Shown here in pieces: positions 52,748 through 61,509 of a stretch of DNA of 64,000 nt. A program made the translations under genes and the position numbers. Within the stretch, counting starts at the first letter, position 1. Every line of letters begins with the position of its first letter. This stretch comes from Caldilineaceae bacterium SB0661_bin_32 (GTDB taxonomy: Bacteria > Chloroflexota > Anaerolineae > Caldilineales > Caldilineaceae): the NCBI GenBank assembly GCA_009841235.1, contig VXMH01000028.1, positions 1 through 64,000 of the forward strand. Direction: 5' to 3'. Under the pieces are notes generated by a model. That model was not told the origin of the DNA and did not search any database. It saw nothing but the letters and a program-made list of their open reading frames with translations.

Positions 52748-53932
52748 TTAACGCCCGCTCTTGGCCAGGCAGCGCACCGCCTCCGCCAGCAGGTCGATCT
52801 CCTCTTCCAGCAAAAAGAATGGGACGCTGGCCCGCACGCCGTTGTGGGCGATGGTCAGCGGTCGGACGATGATCGGCTTCGGCTGGCATTCACGTAGTGC
52901 GCGGGTCAACGCCTCGCCGTCCCATCCGGCTACGGAAAAGGCGGCCAGGGCAGCCGAACGGTTGACTTCAAGCGGCGTGTAGAGCGTGACGCCGGGGATG
53001 GCGCCCAGCGCCTGTTTGAGGCGGTCGGTGAGCTGCGCGGTGCGCGCCCAGATGCTCTCCAGCCCGATCTCCGTCAGGTAGCCGGCGGCAAAGGCCCAGG
53101 TATGCACCAGCGGCCATGACCAGGGGCCGAATTCGAACCGCTCCGCCCCTTCCTTCAGCGCATAGTCATCGGTATCGTAGCGCAGCCAGGCTTCGGCGCG
53201 TCCGCCTGCGTAGGTGACCTGCAAGGCTTCAAGTCGCTCAGGATGCACGTAGAGCGCGCCGGCTGCATAGGGTGCGTACATCCACTTGTAGGAGAGGATG
53301 CCGGCAAAGTCGCAGCCCATTCCCGCCAGATCGATGGGAAAGAGGCCGGCCGAATGGGCCGCGTCGACGAAGGTGAGGACGCCGCGTTCCCTGGCCAGCC
53401 CGCAGAGCTGCTCGACGGGCAGCCGGAAACCGGTCTCGGTGGTGACGTGGCTGACCGCCAGCAGGCGTGTGCGTTCGCTGATGCGCGCGGCGAAGGCGTC
53501 CAACTGCTCCTCGGCGTCGGCCAGCAGCGGAACCTTGACCACCTCGACACCGTGCCGGTCCCGCAAATGCAGAGAGGGCAAATGGAGAGCGGCCTCCTCC
53601 TCCTCCGTGATCAGTAACTGGTCCCCGCGCCGCCAATCGAGTCCCCGCAGGACGGTCTGATAGGCCTCACTCACCCCGCGCATGAGGGCCAGCGTGTCCG
53701 GCGCGACGCCGAAAAAGCGCGCCAGCACAGCCTTGGAACGTGCGCGCCGCGGATACTCCTCGTCCGGGTAGACGATGTGCATCGGCCCCCGCACCACCAA
53801 CTCTTCCATCAGGCGCGTATGTTCGGCGGCGATGGCGCGCGGGGTCACGCTCACGCCGCCGTTCTGAAACCAGACATACTGCGCCAGCGCGGGGATATCG
53901 GCGCGGATCTTCTCAACTGTCGCGCGCTGCAT
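52748..53932 (-). CDS. Class V aminotransferase (isopenicillin-N-epimerase-like)
   Basis: 394 residues. The PLP Lys is in ILSYKWMYAPYAAGALYV (about residue 221), with Asp-x-x-His in FVDAAHSAG just before (about 192-200). This group catalyses aminotransfer, desulfuration or epimerisation. The ATG at 53932 lies inside the 3' end of the nitrilase gene (20 bp overlap), which supports co-translation. Confidence 0.9.
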   Translation of the reverse strand: MQRATVEKIRADIPALAQYVWFQNGGVSVTPRAIAAEHTRLMEELVVRGPMHIVYPDEEYPRRARSKAVLARFFGVAPDTLALMRGVSEAYQTVLRGLDWRRGDQLLITEEEEAALHLPSLHLRDRHGVEVVKVPLLADAEEQLDAFAARISERTRLLAVSHVTTETGFRLPVEQLCGLARERGVLTFVDAAHSAGLFPIDLAGMGCDFAGILSYKWMYAPYAAGALYVHPERLEALQVTYAGGRAEAWLRYDTDDYALKEGAERFEFGPWSWPLVHTWAFAAGYLTEIGLESIWARTAQLTDRLKQALGAIPGVTLYTPLEVNRSAALAAFSVAGWDGEALTRALRECQPKPIIVRPLTIAHNGVRASVPFFLLEEEIDLLAEAVRCLAKSGR

Positions 53933-54818
53933 GGGCGAGGTCAGGCGCAGTTTGCCAGGCGGGGCTTTCGGGCTGCAGTTCGAGCAGCTCGTGATACGTC
54001 TCCGGACGCCGCATCCCCAGGTAGCAATCCTTGAGCGTGGGGTAGCGTTCCTTTTGCTCGCCCGTGTACCACGTCTCGTAGCCGGCATCGAGGTCGACGT
54101 CGGCGAAAGTGAGGCCGGGCCGGTGTGACGTGTTCGCCAGGGTCCGGCCGTAGGGGTCTACGATGCGCGAATGGCCCATCGAGCGGCCCGCCAGGAAGGG
54201 CTGCATCACGAAATGGGAGGAGGCCAGGTAGACCTGGTTGTCGATGGCGCGGGCGTTCACGATCGACTCGATGTGGTCGCCCGTGTAGTCGATGCACATG
54301 GTGGGGAAGAGCAGCAGATGCGCGCCCTTCAGCGCCAGGATACGCCACATCTCGGGGTAGTGAATGTCCATGCAGATGCCCATGCCCACGCGGCCGAAAT
54401 CACACTCGAAGACCGGGTAGCCGAGGTCGCCGGGCAGCACCTCGTCCTCTTCGCCGGGCGCCAGGTGCATCTTGCGGTATTTGCCCATCAGGTCGCCCTT
54501 GCGGTCCAGGAAGACGCCGGTGTTGTAGACGCTTTCGCCATCCTGTTCGCGCTGGCTGTAAGCGACATAAAGGTTGTTGTCGCTGGCGCGCTGGGCGAAC
54601 AGCGCCAGCGTGTCGCCGCCGGGTATCGGTTCAGGCAGCTGGGGAATGTGTTCGGGGTCGCAGCCGACCACGTCCGGCTCTTCGGGCAGGAGCACGATGT
54701 CGGCGCGGGCATCGCCGGCGCGGTCGATCATCTCCAGGCAGCGCTCGATGCAGCGGCTGGGATAGCTGGGCGGGTCGTCGTGCAGGATGCTGGCGGTGGC
54801 CAAACGGGCGGGTCTCAT
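53913..54818 (-). CDS. Carbon-nitrogen hydrolase (nitrilase superfamily)
   Basis: 301 residues. The Glu-Lys-Cys triad is in LPEEPDVVG (about residue 43), KYRKMHLAPGEEDE (about 113) and GMGICMDIHYPEM (about 151). Members hydrolyse nitriles, amides or carbamoyl groups. GGGAGGTTCCAG within the preceding gene precedes the ATG, and the start overlaps that gene by four bases. It is one of several amide- and amine-processing genes in this run. Confidence 0.93.
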   Translation of the reverse strand: MRPARLATASILHDDPPSYPSRCIERCLEMIDRAGDARADIVLLPEEPDVVGCDPEHIPQLPEPIPGGDTLALFAQRASDNNLYVAYSQREQDGESVYNTGVFLDRKGDLMGKYRKMHLAPGEEDEVLPGDLGYPVFECDFGRVGMGICMDIHYPEMWRILALKGAHLLLFPTMCIDYTGDHIESIVNARAIDNQVYLASSHFVMQPFLAGRSMGHSRIVDPYGRTLANTSHRPGLTFADVDLDAGYETWYTGEQKERYPTLKDCYLGMRRPETYHELLELQPESPAWQTAPDLAHAARDS

Positions 54819-55816
54819 TGGCTGGAACCTCCCACGGACAGGGTGATGGGCTGCGTCAGATCCAGGGTGACGCGCAGCGTGTCGAGCTTGACGAGCAGCC
54901 CGGGCTGGGGCTGGCCGTTGAGGATGATGACGGGGTTGCGGCGCAGGTTGGGCGGTACCTGGATGTCAACGGTGACTTGGCGGCTGGCAACCGGGGCCGG
55001 CAGGTCCTTCAGCTGCAGGCGGTAGCTCTCCTCCCCCGCGGCCGTGGAGACGGTTTCGATCTGCAGATGACGCCGGCAGACGATGTAGTCGAGGATCTCC
55101 TCGGCGGTGGCGGTCCACACCTTGTCGCCGCTTTCGATCACGGCGTTCAGCCGGGCGCGGTGCTCGTCGATGTAGAGGTCCTTGTTCTCGTGGGGGATGG
55201 TCGGCGCCGGACAGTGGCAGTAGTCGATCACCCAGCCCGACTCCCGCTGCGCCTGCGTCAGCCGGTGGTGGGAGTCGAAGGCCGCGAAGAGCGGCGTCCA
55301 CGCCTGGTGCAGGTTGGCGACGCGGCCGAGGAACCAGAGATCGGCGTCGGGCCGGTTGATGTCGTCGGTGACCGAGAGCGCGCACAGGTAGCCGTGCTCC
55401 TGCAGGGCCGCGGTGATCTTCGGGGTGATGTTGGCGTTGCTGCCCGGCGCGGTGTAGACGGTTACGCGATGGCCGATCGCGTCCTCCAGCACCTCCTTGG
55501 CCTGGCGCACTTCGAGGTCGATGTTATCCTCGACGATACCATGCGTCCACGAGTGGTTGCCGACGCCCCAGCCCATGTCGATCAGCTCGCGCAGTTTGTC
55601 CCCGCCCATATGATGGTAGCCGTTGTAGCTGGAGTTGCCCACGCGGCGCACTTCGCCCATCTGCCCGACCACGACCTCCACGTGGCCCGGCAGGCCCAGC
55701 TCCTCGTGCAGGGGAACGACGTGATCGAACAGCTCGGTGAGCGCCTCGTCGTAGGTGACCGTGTAGGCCCACTCTTTGCCATGCTTGAAGGTGGTTGGGG
55801 TAATAGGGATGCTCAT
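54815..55816 (-). CDS. Polysaccharide-deacetylase-like (NodB-type) protein with C-terminal beta domain
   Basis: 333 residues. The N-terminal (about 15-240) is NodB-like, but motif 1 reads VTYDEAL instead of TFDDG, so the second Asp is Glu. Motif 2 is intact in GNHSWTHG (His/His, about residues 92-99). The last 80 residues form a beta domain (LPAPVASRQVTVDIQVPP). No signal peptide, so cytoplasmic action on a small acetylated amine or sugar is likelier than on a wall polymer. AGGAACTGAC precedes the ATG. Confidence 0.82.
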   Translation of the reverse strand: MSIPITPTTFKHGKEWAYTVTYDEALTELFDHVVPLHEELGLPGHVEVVVGQMGEVRRVGNSSYNGYHHMGGDKLRELIDMGWGVGNHSWTHGIVEDNIDLEVRQAKEVLEDAIGHRVTVYTAPGSNANITPKITAALQEHGYLCALSVTDDINRPDADLWFLGRVANLHQAWTPLFAAFDSHHRLTQAQRESGWVIDYCHCPAPTIPHENKDLYIDEHRARLNAVIESGDKVWTATAEEILDYIVCRRHLQIETVSTAAGEESYRLQLKDLPAPVASRQVTVDIQVPPNLRRNPVIILNGQPQPGLLVKLDTLRVTLDLTQPITLSVGGSSQ

Positions 55817-55864
55817 GTCAGTTCCTGTTTCTTGTTTATCGGTGTTCCCGTCTTTCGCAGACCG

Positions 55865-57121
55865 TCAGGAGACGCGATTGCGTTCGGCCACGGCACGCAC
55901 GATCGACGTCGCCAGTTCGCAGTCCTGCGGCTGGTACTTCTCACAGAATGAGGACCAGCGCACAAAGTTGCGCAGGAAACCGTGGGCGTTGGGGCAGCTA
56001 TCCGCGCTATAGTTATACGTGCGGGAGGCCGGCGGCATCGCGAACTGGTGGGTCCGGTTGCCGGCGCGTTCATGCAGGAAGGTGCAGGCCTGCGGCATCA
56101 GGTAGTAGCGGCCCTGCCCCGCGCCCGGAATGCCCGCGTCAGCAACCTGCTGGGCGAACTCCGCCGGCGTGCAGCCGAAGGCGGTCGGGTCGATACTGAA
56201 ACCGGCCATCCAGCAGGAGTAGACGTCCATGTAATCGGGAATAGCCAGGGGTGTAATGCCGGGTATTCCGGCCAGCAACTCGCTCAACAGCCGTATCATG
56301 CGATCGCGCTGCGCTACCTGTGGGTGGATGATCTCGAGCTGGCCGAGCGTGATGGCCGCGGTGGCCTGCGGCATGCGGTAGGCGTACCCGAGCGCGGAGT
56401 GGACCCTGCCGAAACCGGCCGGCGCCATCTCGCCCCCGCGGCTGTGGCCGATAAAGCGCAGGGCTTCGGCCAGTTCGTCGTCATCGGTGACGACACAGCC
56501 GCCGACGTCGGAGCCGAGCGTCTTTTCGGAGTCGAAGGAGAAGCCCGCGGCTTGGGCGAGCGTGCCCGCGAAGCGCCCCTTGTAGCGTCCAAAGACCGCC
56601 TGGCAGACGTCTTCATAGACGAAGAGATCGTGTCTGGCGGCCAGCTCGTTGATCGGGTCCATGTCGCAGATGATGCCCGTCTTATGCACGACGAGAACAG
56701 CGCGCGTCCGCTCGCTGATACAGGCCTCGATCGTGTCGGCGCTCACGTTGACGCTGCCCGGCTCGGTATCGGCGAAGACGGGAATGTAGTTTTCCAGGCA
56801 GAGGCCCTGGATGGTGCCGAAGTCGGTGATCGGGCTGACGATGATCTCGTCGCCCGGTTCAAAGGGGAAGGCCGCGGCCAGAACGCCGAGCGCCGGTGTG
56901 CAGCCTGGCGTGGCAATGCAGTGGCGGACGCCCAGCTCCGCGGCAAAGTTCTTCTCGAAGCGCCCGATCATATCGACCGTAAGGCCGCTTTCCACGACCT
57001 CTTGCAGATAGGCCGTGCAGTTCGGCCCCATCGTGCGGGGGAAGGGCGATGGCAGCGCGGCCTCTTCCCCGTTGAGGCTTGCCGCGCCGTAGGTCGCGCG
57101 TACTCTCGATGCAGTCGTCAT
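55865..57121 (-). CDS. DegT/DnrJ/EryC1/StrS-family aminotransferase
   Basis: 418 residues. The PLP Lys is in FDSEKTLGSDVGGCVV (about residue 200), the Asp-x-x-Q site in VYEDVCQAVFG (about 173-183). The family transfers an amino group to keto-sugars. In this run it may alternatively deaminate an imported amino sugar. A weak GGAAACTTC site precedes the ATG. Confidence 0.92.
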   Translation of the reverse strand: MTTASRVRATYGAASLNGEEAALPSPFPRTMGPNCTAYLQEVVESGLTVDMIGRFEKNFAAELGVRHCIATPGCTPALGVLAAAFPFEPGDEIIVSPITDFGTIQGLCLENYIPVFADTEPGSVNVSADTIEACISERTRAVLVVHKTGIICDMDPINELAARHDLFVYEDVCQAVFGRYKGRFAGTLAQAAGFSFDSEKTLGSDVGGCVVTDDDELAEALRFIGHSRGGEMAPAGFGRVHSALGYAYRMPQATAAITLGQLEIIHPQVAQRDRMIRLLSELLAGIPGITPLAIPDYMDVYSCWMAGFSIDPTAFGCTPAEFAQQVADAGIPGAGQGRYYLMPQACTFLHERAGNRTHQFAMPPASRTYNYSADSCPNAHGFLRNFVRWSSFCEKYQPQDCELATSIVRAVAERNRVS

Positions 57122-57210
57122 TGTAGAAGTTTCCAGTTCTCTGTTTCCTGCCCTCGGTAGCCGGGCCAGCCTACCAACAAAAAGCGGTCAGCAACTGACC
57201 ACTGCAGTTC

Positions 57211-58113
57211 TCATCGTCCTGACAGCCCCGTCAGCAGGATCCCTTCCATGAAATAGCGCTGGGCCGCGAAGAAGAGAATCAGTACCGGGATCAGCGTCAG
57301 CGTGGAAGCGGCCATGAGGTAGTTCCACTGGGTGTAGCGCTGATCGCGGAAGAACTGCAGGCCCAGGGCCAGCGTGCGCATATGGGGTTTGTTCATATAG
57401 ATGAGCGGCCCCATGAAGTCGTTCCAGTTGGAGAGAACGGTAAAGACGGTGATGACTGCCAGCGGCGCCTTGGAAAAGGGCAGAATGATCTCCCACCAGA
57501 CGCGCAGGCTAGATGCGCCGTCAATATAGGCCGCCTCGTCGTAGTCGTAGGGCAGGGTGAGGTAGAACTGGCGAAGTAGAAAAATATAGAAGGCGCCCCC
57601 GCCGAAAAAGGCGGGCACGGTCAGGGGCAGGAAAGTATTGACCCAGCCCAGGCGGGTGAAGAGGACAAAGGTGGGGATCAGGGTGACGATGCTGGGCAGC
57701 ATCATCGTAGAAAGCAGCACAGCAAAAAGGACCTCCCGCTCAGGAAAACGGCGGCGGGCGAAGCCGAAGGCGACCAAGCTGGCCGAGAGAACCGTGCCGA
57801 ATGTTGCCAGACCTGTGACGATCAGCGTGTTGCGCAGATAGAGGAAGAAGGGGAACTTCTGAATGGCAACCAGGTAGTTCGACCAGAGGAAGGGGGCCGG
57901 TATCAGCTCCGGCGGGTAGGCGAAGATCTGCGGCGAATCCTTGAGCGAAGTGCTGATCATCCAGATGTTGGGGAAGAGCAGCACAAGGCAGACGAAACTG
58001 AGGAAAAGATAGAGTGCAAGGCGCGTCAACAACCCGCTCATCGAGAGCCCCGCGACGCTTCTCTTGCGCCCGCCTGTTATTGTGAGAGGAACTTCTGCTC
58101 TTGTCTGAGTCAT
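57211..58113 (-). CDS. ABC permease, MalG-type (importer 4)
   Basis: 300 residues from the ATG at 58113. Six membrane segments; the EAA loop reads PYDYDEAAYIDGAS...ILPFSKA; end AAQRYFMEGILLTGLSGR. It lies 23 bp after the MalF-type gene. Close in style to the permease at 22129 (ending FVEGVTFTGLKG), so importers 2 and 4 may be paralogous. Confidence 0.93.
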   Translation of the reverse strand: MTQTRAEVPLTITGGRKRSVAGLSMSGLLTRLALYLFLSFVCLVLLFPNIWMISTSLKDSPQIFAYPPELIPAPFLWSNYLVAIQKFPFFLYLRNTLIVTGLATFGTVLSASLVAFGFARRRFPEREVLFAVLLSTMMLPSIVTLIPTFVLFTRLGWVNTFLPLTVPAFFGGGAFYIFLLRQFYLTLPYDYDEAAYIDGASSLRVWWEIILPFSKAPLAVITVFTVLSNWNDFMGPLIYMNKPHMRTLALGLQFFRDQRYTQWNYLMAASTLTLIPVLILFFAAQRYFMEGILLTGLSGR

Positions 58114-58136
58114 TGGCAAATTCTGGTTTTGAGTTC

Positions 58137-59048
58137 TCAACGTTCCGCTTCGTAAAAGACCCAGAGCCGGGCCATCCGCAACTGGATGACGGTAAAGACG
58201 AGAATGATAACAAAGAGTACCCACGCCAGCGCCGATGCGTAGCCCATCTTGAAAAAGCGGAAGGCGTTGTTATAGAGATACAGGACGTAGAACAGGGTCG
58301 AGTTGGCGGGGCCGCCGGCAGTTATGATGTAGGCGCCGGTGAAGACCTGAAAAGTGCCGATGATGCCGAGCACCAGGTTGAAAAAGATCAGCGGCGTCAT
58401 CATCGGTACGGTGATGTGGCGGAAACGGTGCCACAGATTGGCGCCGTCAATGCCGGCGGCTTCATAGAGGACGCGGGGCACGTTCTGCAGACCGGCGAGA
58501 AAGATGATGGCGCTGCCGCCGATGCCCCAGAGCCCCATGATCACGAATACAAGCTTGGTGATTTTCGGATTGAAGAGCCAGTTGAAGGTGGGCAGACCCA
58601 GGGCCTGCAGGACGGCGTTGACCAGGCCGAAATCACCGGAAAAGAGCATCCCCCAAGTCAGAGCGCTGGCTACCGCCGGCGTTATGACCGGCAGGTAATA
58701 TAGCGTCCGATAGAGATTGATGCCGCGCACCTGCACACTCAGCAGCAGGGCCACCAGGAAGGCCGCGAACAGGTTCAGCGGAACGGAGAGGATGACGAAG
58801 TAGAAGGTGTTATAGAGAGTGAGGCCGAAAAGGCGGTCCGCGCCGAAGAGCTTGGTGTAGTTGTCCAGCCCCAGCCAGTCGGCGCCGGAGAGCACCGAAT
58901 ACTTGGTGAACGAGAAGTAGATCGAGGCCGCCATCGGCCCAATGGTGAAGATCAGGAAGCCGGCGAGCCAGGGCAGAATATAGAGCCGGCCTTCCCACGC
59001 TTCTTTGCGGGCCAGAGGACCCGGCCTGTGCTTGGTTTGGAGCGCCAT
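58137..59048 (-). CDS. ABC permease, MalF-type (importer 4)
   Basis: 303 residues, six membrane segments starting LYILPWLAGFLIFTIGPMAAS. EAA loop PRVLYEAAGIDGAN...TVPMMTP. It follows the binding protein after a long hairpin. Similar to 21081 in the block GGPANSTLFYVLYLYNNAF versus GGPADATLFYILYLYRSAF. Confidence 0.93.
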   Translation of the reverse strand: MALQTKHRPGPLARKEAWEGRLYILPWLAGFLIFTIGPMAASIYFSFTKYSVLSGADWLGLDNYTKLFGADRLFGLTLYNTFYFVILSVPLNLFAAFLVALLLSVQVRGINLYRTLYYLPVITPAVASALTWGMLFSGDFGLVNAVLQALGLPTFNWLFNPKITKLVFVIMGLWGIGGSAIIFLAGLQNVPRVLYEAAGIDGANLWHRFRHITVPMMTPLIFFNLVLGIIGTFQVFTGAYIITAGGPANSTLFYVLYLYNNAFRFFKMGYASALAWVLFVIILVFTVIQLRMARLWVFYEAER

Positions 59049-59116
59049 TACTTCAGAGGTCAGTGGTCAGTAGTTGGTGGCCGGCAGCAGGTGGTGAGCC
59101 GTCAATGGTTGACAGT

Positions 59117-59151
59117 CAGCGGCCAGCCGCAGGTGTAACGGCTGGCCGCTG
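59117..59151 (-). other. 13-bp perfect stem-loop after binding-protein gene 4
   Basis: CAGCGGCCAGCCG (59117-59129) is perfectly complementary to CGGCTGGCCGCTG (59139-59151) over a 9-base loop; no U-run on the minus strand. It begins 11 bases after the stop of the binding protein and lies before the permease gene. Confidence 0.75.
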
Positions 59152-59161
59152 GTTCTTGCGG

Positions 59162-60490
59162 TTACGAGTTGACGAGGGCGGTCGACTCTTCGGCGAGCTG
59201 GCCGAGGATCTCCTCGACGGGGCGTGTTCCCAGGACCATCTCATCCCAGGCCACGTTCCAGTAGGTGTTGATCCATTCGGACTCTTTGGGACTGGTGCGA
59301 TAGGTGCGCAGGATCGGGCGGATGGCCTCGTAGACCTCGGTATCCTCCCATTCGTAGACGGTGGCCGGCGCAACGCGCTTAATGGACGGGAAGCGACCGC
59401 CGCCGATCGAGGCATAAATGCTGGCCGCGGCTTCGGAGAAGGAGCGCTCCTTGTACCAGGCCCAGGCCGGGTCCACGTTGCCGGGGCTGCTGGAGAAGTA
59501 GAAGGAATTCAGCGCGGCGACGGAGTACTGCCCGCTCGGCCCCGTGGGGAAGGGAACCATGCCGATGTCGAAGAGATCGGGCGCGCCGTCCTGGACGATG
59601 GTGCGGGTGTACCACTGCCCGGCCATGGTGGCCATGGAGCGGCCGTTGGTATAGCTGATCGGCTGCTCGGTGGTGCTGGAGCCGGGCAGGGGTGTCAATC
59701 CTTCAAGATAGAACTGCTGGATCCACTTCCACAGGGCGACGTTCTCCTCGTTGTCCATGATGCTGGCGGAGAAGTCGTCGTTCCACTGCTCTGTGCCCCA
59801 CGCCCAGGCGAGCATTACGTAGACGGAGACGCTGCGGCCGCTGCCCATCTCGTAGCCGTAGATGGGAACGCCGTCCTGTTCGCTGGTGAACTCTTTCGCG
59901 AACTGGTACCAGGCGTCGTAGTCCCAGTCACCGTTTACGTTCATCTCCTTGGGCGTGGTGGCGCCGGCCTCGTTGACCGCCGAGAGATTGTACCAGTGCA
60001 GCCAGCCGCTGATGAACCAGGCGAGGCCGTAGGTTTCGCCTTCGATGGTCTCCTTGGCGTAGTCAAAGAAGTCGTCGGCCGAGATCTCGGTATCGGCGTC
60101 GATCAGGTCGTCCAGCGGGCCGATGACGTTGTTCTCGATGAAGAGGGGCAGCCACTGCCAGTAGCCGTAGATAACGTCGTACTCGGAACCGCCGGCGATC
60201 GAGGTGAGCAGCTTTTCGGTGAAGCCGGCCCAGGGTGCCTGTTCACGAATGATCTCGTAGTCCGGGTATTTCTCGGTGAAATATTCGATGAACAGCTGGT
60301 CGGCTTCGACCCAGGCATCGGTGCCGGTGGGGTCGTAGTCGAAGATGTAGGCGGTCTGCTTCTCCGCCATCATGGAGCCATCGTCCATGGCGCCGTCCTG
60401 GGCGACCGGCGCGCAGGCGGCAAGTGCCAGCCCCGTGCCGGCCAGGCCCGCGTTGCGCATGAACTCGCGGCGACTCAGTTGCTTGGTCAT
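59162..60490 (-). CDS. ABC binding lipoprotein with Tat signal (importer 4)
   Basis: 442 residues. Twin-arginine motif SRREFMRNAG (about 6-15) and lipobox LAAC (Cys about 27). The mature domain is family 1 (EQAPWAGFTEKLLTSIAGGS, NGDWDYDAWYQFAKEFT). AAGGAGACAAACACA precedes the ATG. It is the first gene of the run that ends with the M20 gene at 51375. An amino- or amide-bearing sugar is a reasonable guess for the ligand from the neighbours, not from this protein itself. Confidence 0.93.
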   Translation of the reverse strand: MTKQLSRREFMRNAGLAGTGLALAACAPVAQDGAMDDGSMMAEKQTAYIFDYDPTGTDAWVEADQLFIEYFTEKYPDYEIIREQAPWAGFTEKLLTSIAGGSEYDVIYGYWQWLPLFIENNVIGPLDDLIDADTEISADDFFDYAKETIEGETYGLAWFISGWLHWYNLSAVNEAGATTPKEMNVNGDWDYDAWYQFAKEFTSEQDGVPIYGYEMGSGRSVSVYVMLAWAWGTEQWNDDFSASIMDNEENVALWKWIQQFYLEGLTPLPGSSTTEQPISYTNGRSMATMAGQWYTRTIVQDGAPDLFDIGMVPFPTGPSGQYSVAALNSFYFSSSPGNVDPAWAWYKERSFSEAAASIYASIGGGRFPSIKRVAPATVYEWEDTEVYEAIRPILRTYRTSPKESEWINTYWNVAWDEMVLGTRPVEEILGQLAEESTALVNS

Positions 60491-60785
60491 TGTGTTTGTC
60501 TCCTTCGTTGAGTGGAAAGGGAATCAGGATATGGCGAAGAAAATTCCATTTCAGCAGAATGGTACTGTACGCTGTACTGTGAGAGGAGCGGGTGGTGGGC
60601 TGTCTTTCTATTGCTTGCGCTCAGTGCGCGATGGGACTGGTTGCAACGCTGTGCCGGAGCGGAGGGAGGAAAAGTATCGTCCTGATTTTTGTTGAGCGTA
60701 GTTTGTTCATCCCACAGATGGCAACCGCTGAGTTGAATGAGCAGTAATATATTAAAGTGCGCTCAACCACGCAAATCTCTACATA
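60491..60785. other. Intergenic stretch upstream of importer 4
   Basis: 295 bp between darG and the binding-protein gene, both on the minus strand. A repeated GTACTGTAC / CTGTACTGT motif (60562-60580) could be an operator. No gene is supported; GC falls toward darG. Confidence 0.4.
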
Positions 60786-61508
60786 TTACAAAAGAGCGCC
60801 CTGCACAGAGTCCGACGACTGATTTGGATTTTCCACAGCTCTCGTTGGCGTAGATTCCGTGCCACGGTTACGAAACAGCACCTCCAGAGTTTTGACACCA
60901 ATGCCCTTGTGCGCGGTGAGTTGACTAATGGTATGGATATCTGATCGGCCAAATGCTTCATGGAGCGCTGAAATACGGTGGACAGACAGACCGGTCTCTG
61001 TTGCAAGATTCTCGATCGTTTCACGTTCAAATTTTTGTTTGATTTTTCGATACCAGTCATCTTCCACATTGCGGTCGTAAATGTATATGTCAATGTCAAT
61101 ATCACACACATACAGATGCTTGGCCATAATTGCAATGGCTTCATCCTCTGGTAACTTCCCATTCAGCGTACCTAGAGCAGGAAAGGCAATAGATTCGATC
61201 CCGCGTTGCTTGTACGTTTCGACAAATCGCTTGAGTCCTTCATGGAGGTACGATTTTCTAGAGGGATCTTTCCAGTGCTTCTTCGTCGGGAAGTTCAATA
61301 CCCAAGGGCTCTCTTTATCGTACAGCCACAGTTTTCCAATATCCATTACACCTTTTCGGCAATGTTCTTCATACCGCTCAAACATTTTTGGAAATCGCAG
61401 CTTGAACTCCAAAGCAATGCCAGCCCCCATGACCCCAACACAATTGACCGTGTTAACCAGAGTCTGGCACTGGCTATTGAATATGTTGCCCTTGATTATA
61501 CGTAACAT
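60786..61508 (-). CDS. darG: DarG-type macrodomain antitoxin
   Basis: 240 residues from the ATG at 61508, one base after the darT stop. The macrodomain (about 1-155) opens GNIFNSQCQTLVNTVNCVGVMGAGIA and contains NFPTKKHWKDPS, whose Lys corresponds to the catalytic Lys of DarG/TARG1. It removes ADP-ribose from thymidine in DNA. The C-terminal 85 residues (FERETIENLATETGLSVHRI, then HKGIGVKTLEVLF) are helical, perhaps helix-hairpin-helix-like; DarG C-domains bind the toxin. Lower GC than the neighbours suggests transfer. Confidence 0.92.
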   Translation of the reverse strand: MLRIIKGNIFNSQCQTLVNTVNCVGVMGAGIALEFKLRFPKMFERYEEHCRKGVMDIGKLWLYDKESPWVLNFPTKKHWKDPSRKSYLHEGLKRFVETYKQRGIESIAFPALGTLNGKLPEDEAIAIMAKHLYVCDIDIDIYIYDRNVEDDWYRKIKQKFERETIENLATETGLSVHRISALHEAFGRSDIHTISQLTAHKGIGVKTLEVLFRNRGTESTPTRAVENPNQSSDSVQGALL

Positions 61509-61509
61509 G

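Noticed and set aside
54125..55951. 608-codon plus-strand frame
   Set aside because: Antisense to the nitrilase and NodB-like genes, with Arg/Gly/Cys-rich composition and no family resemblance.
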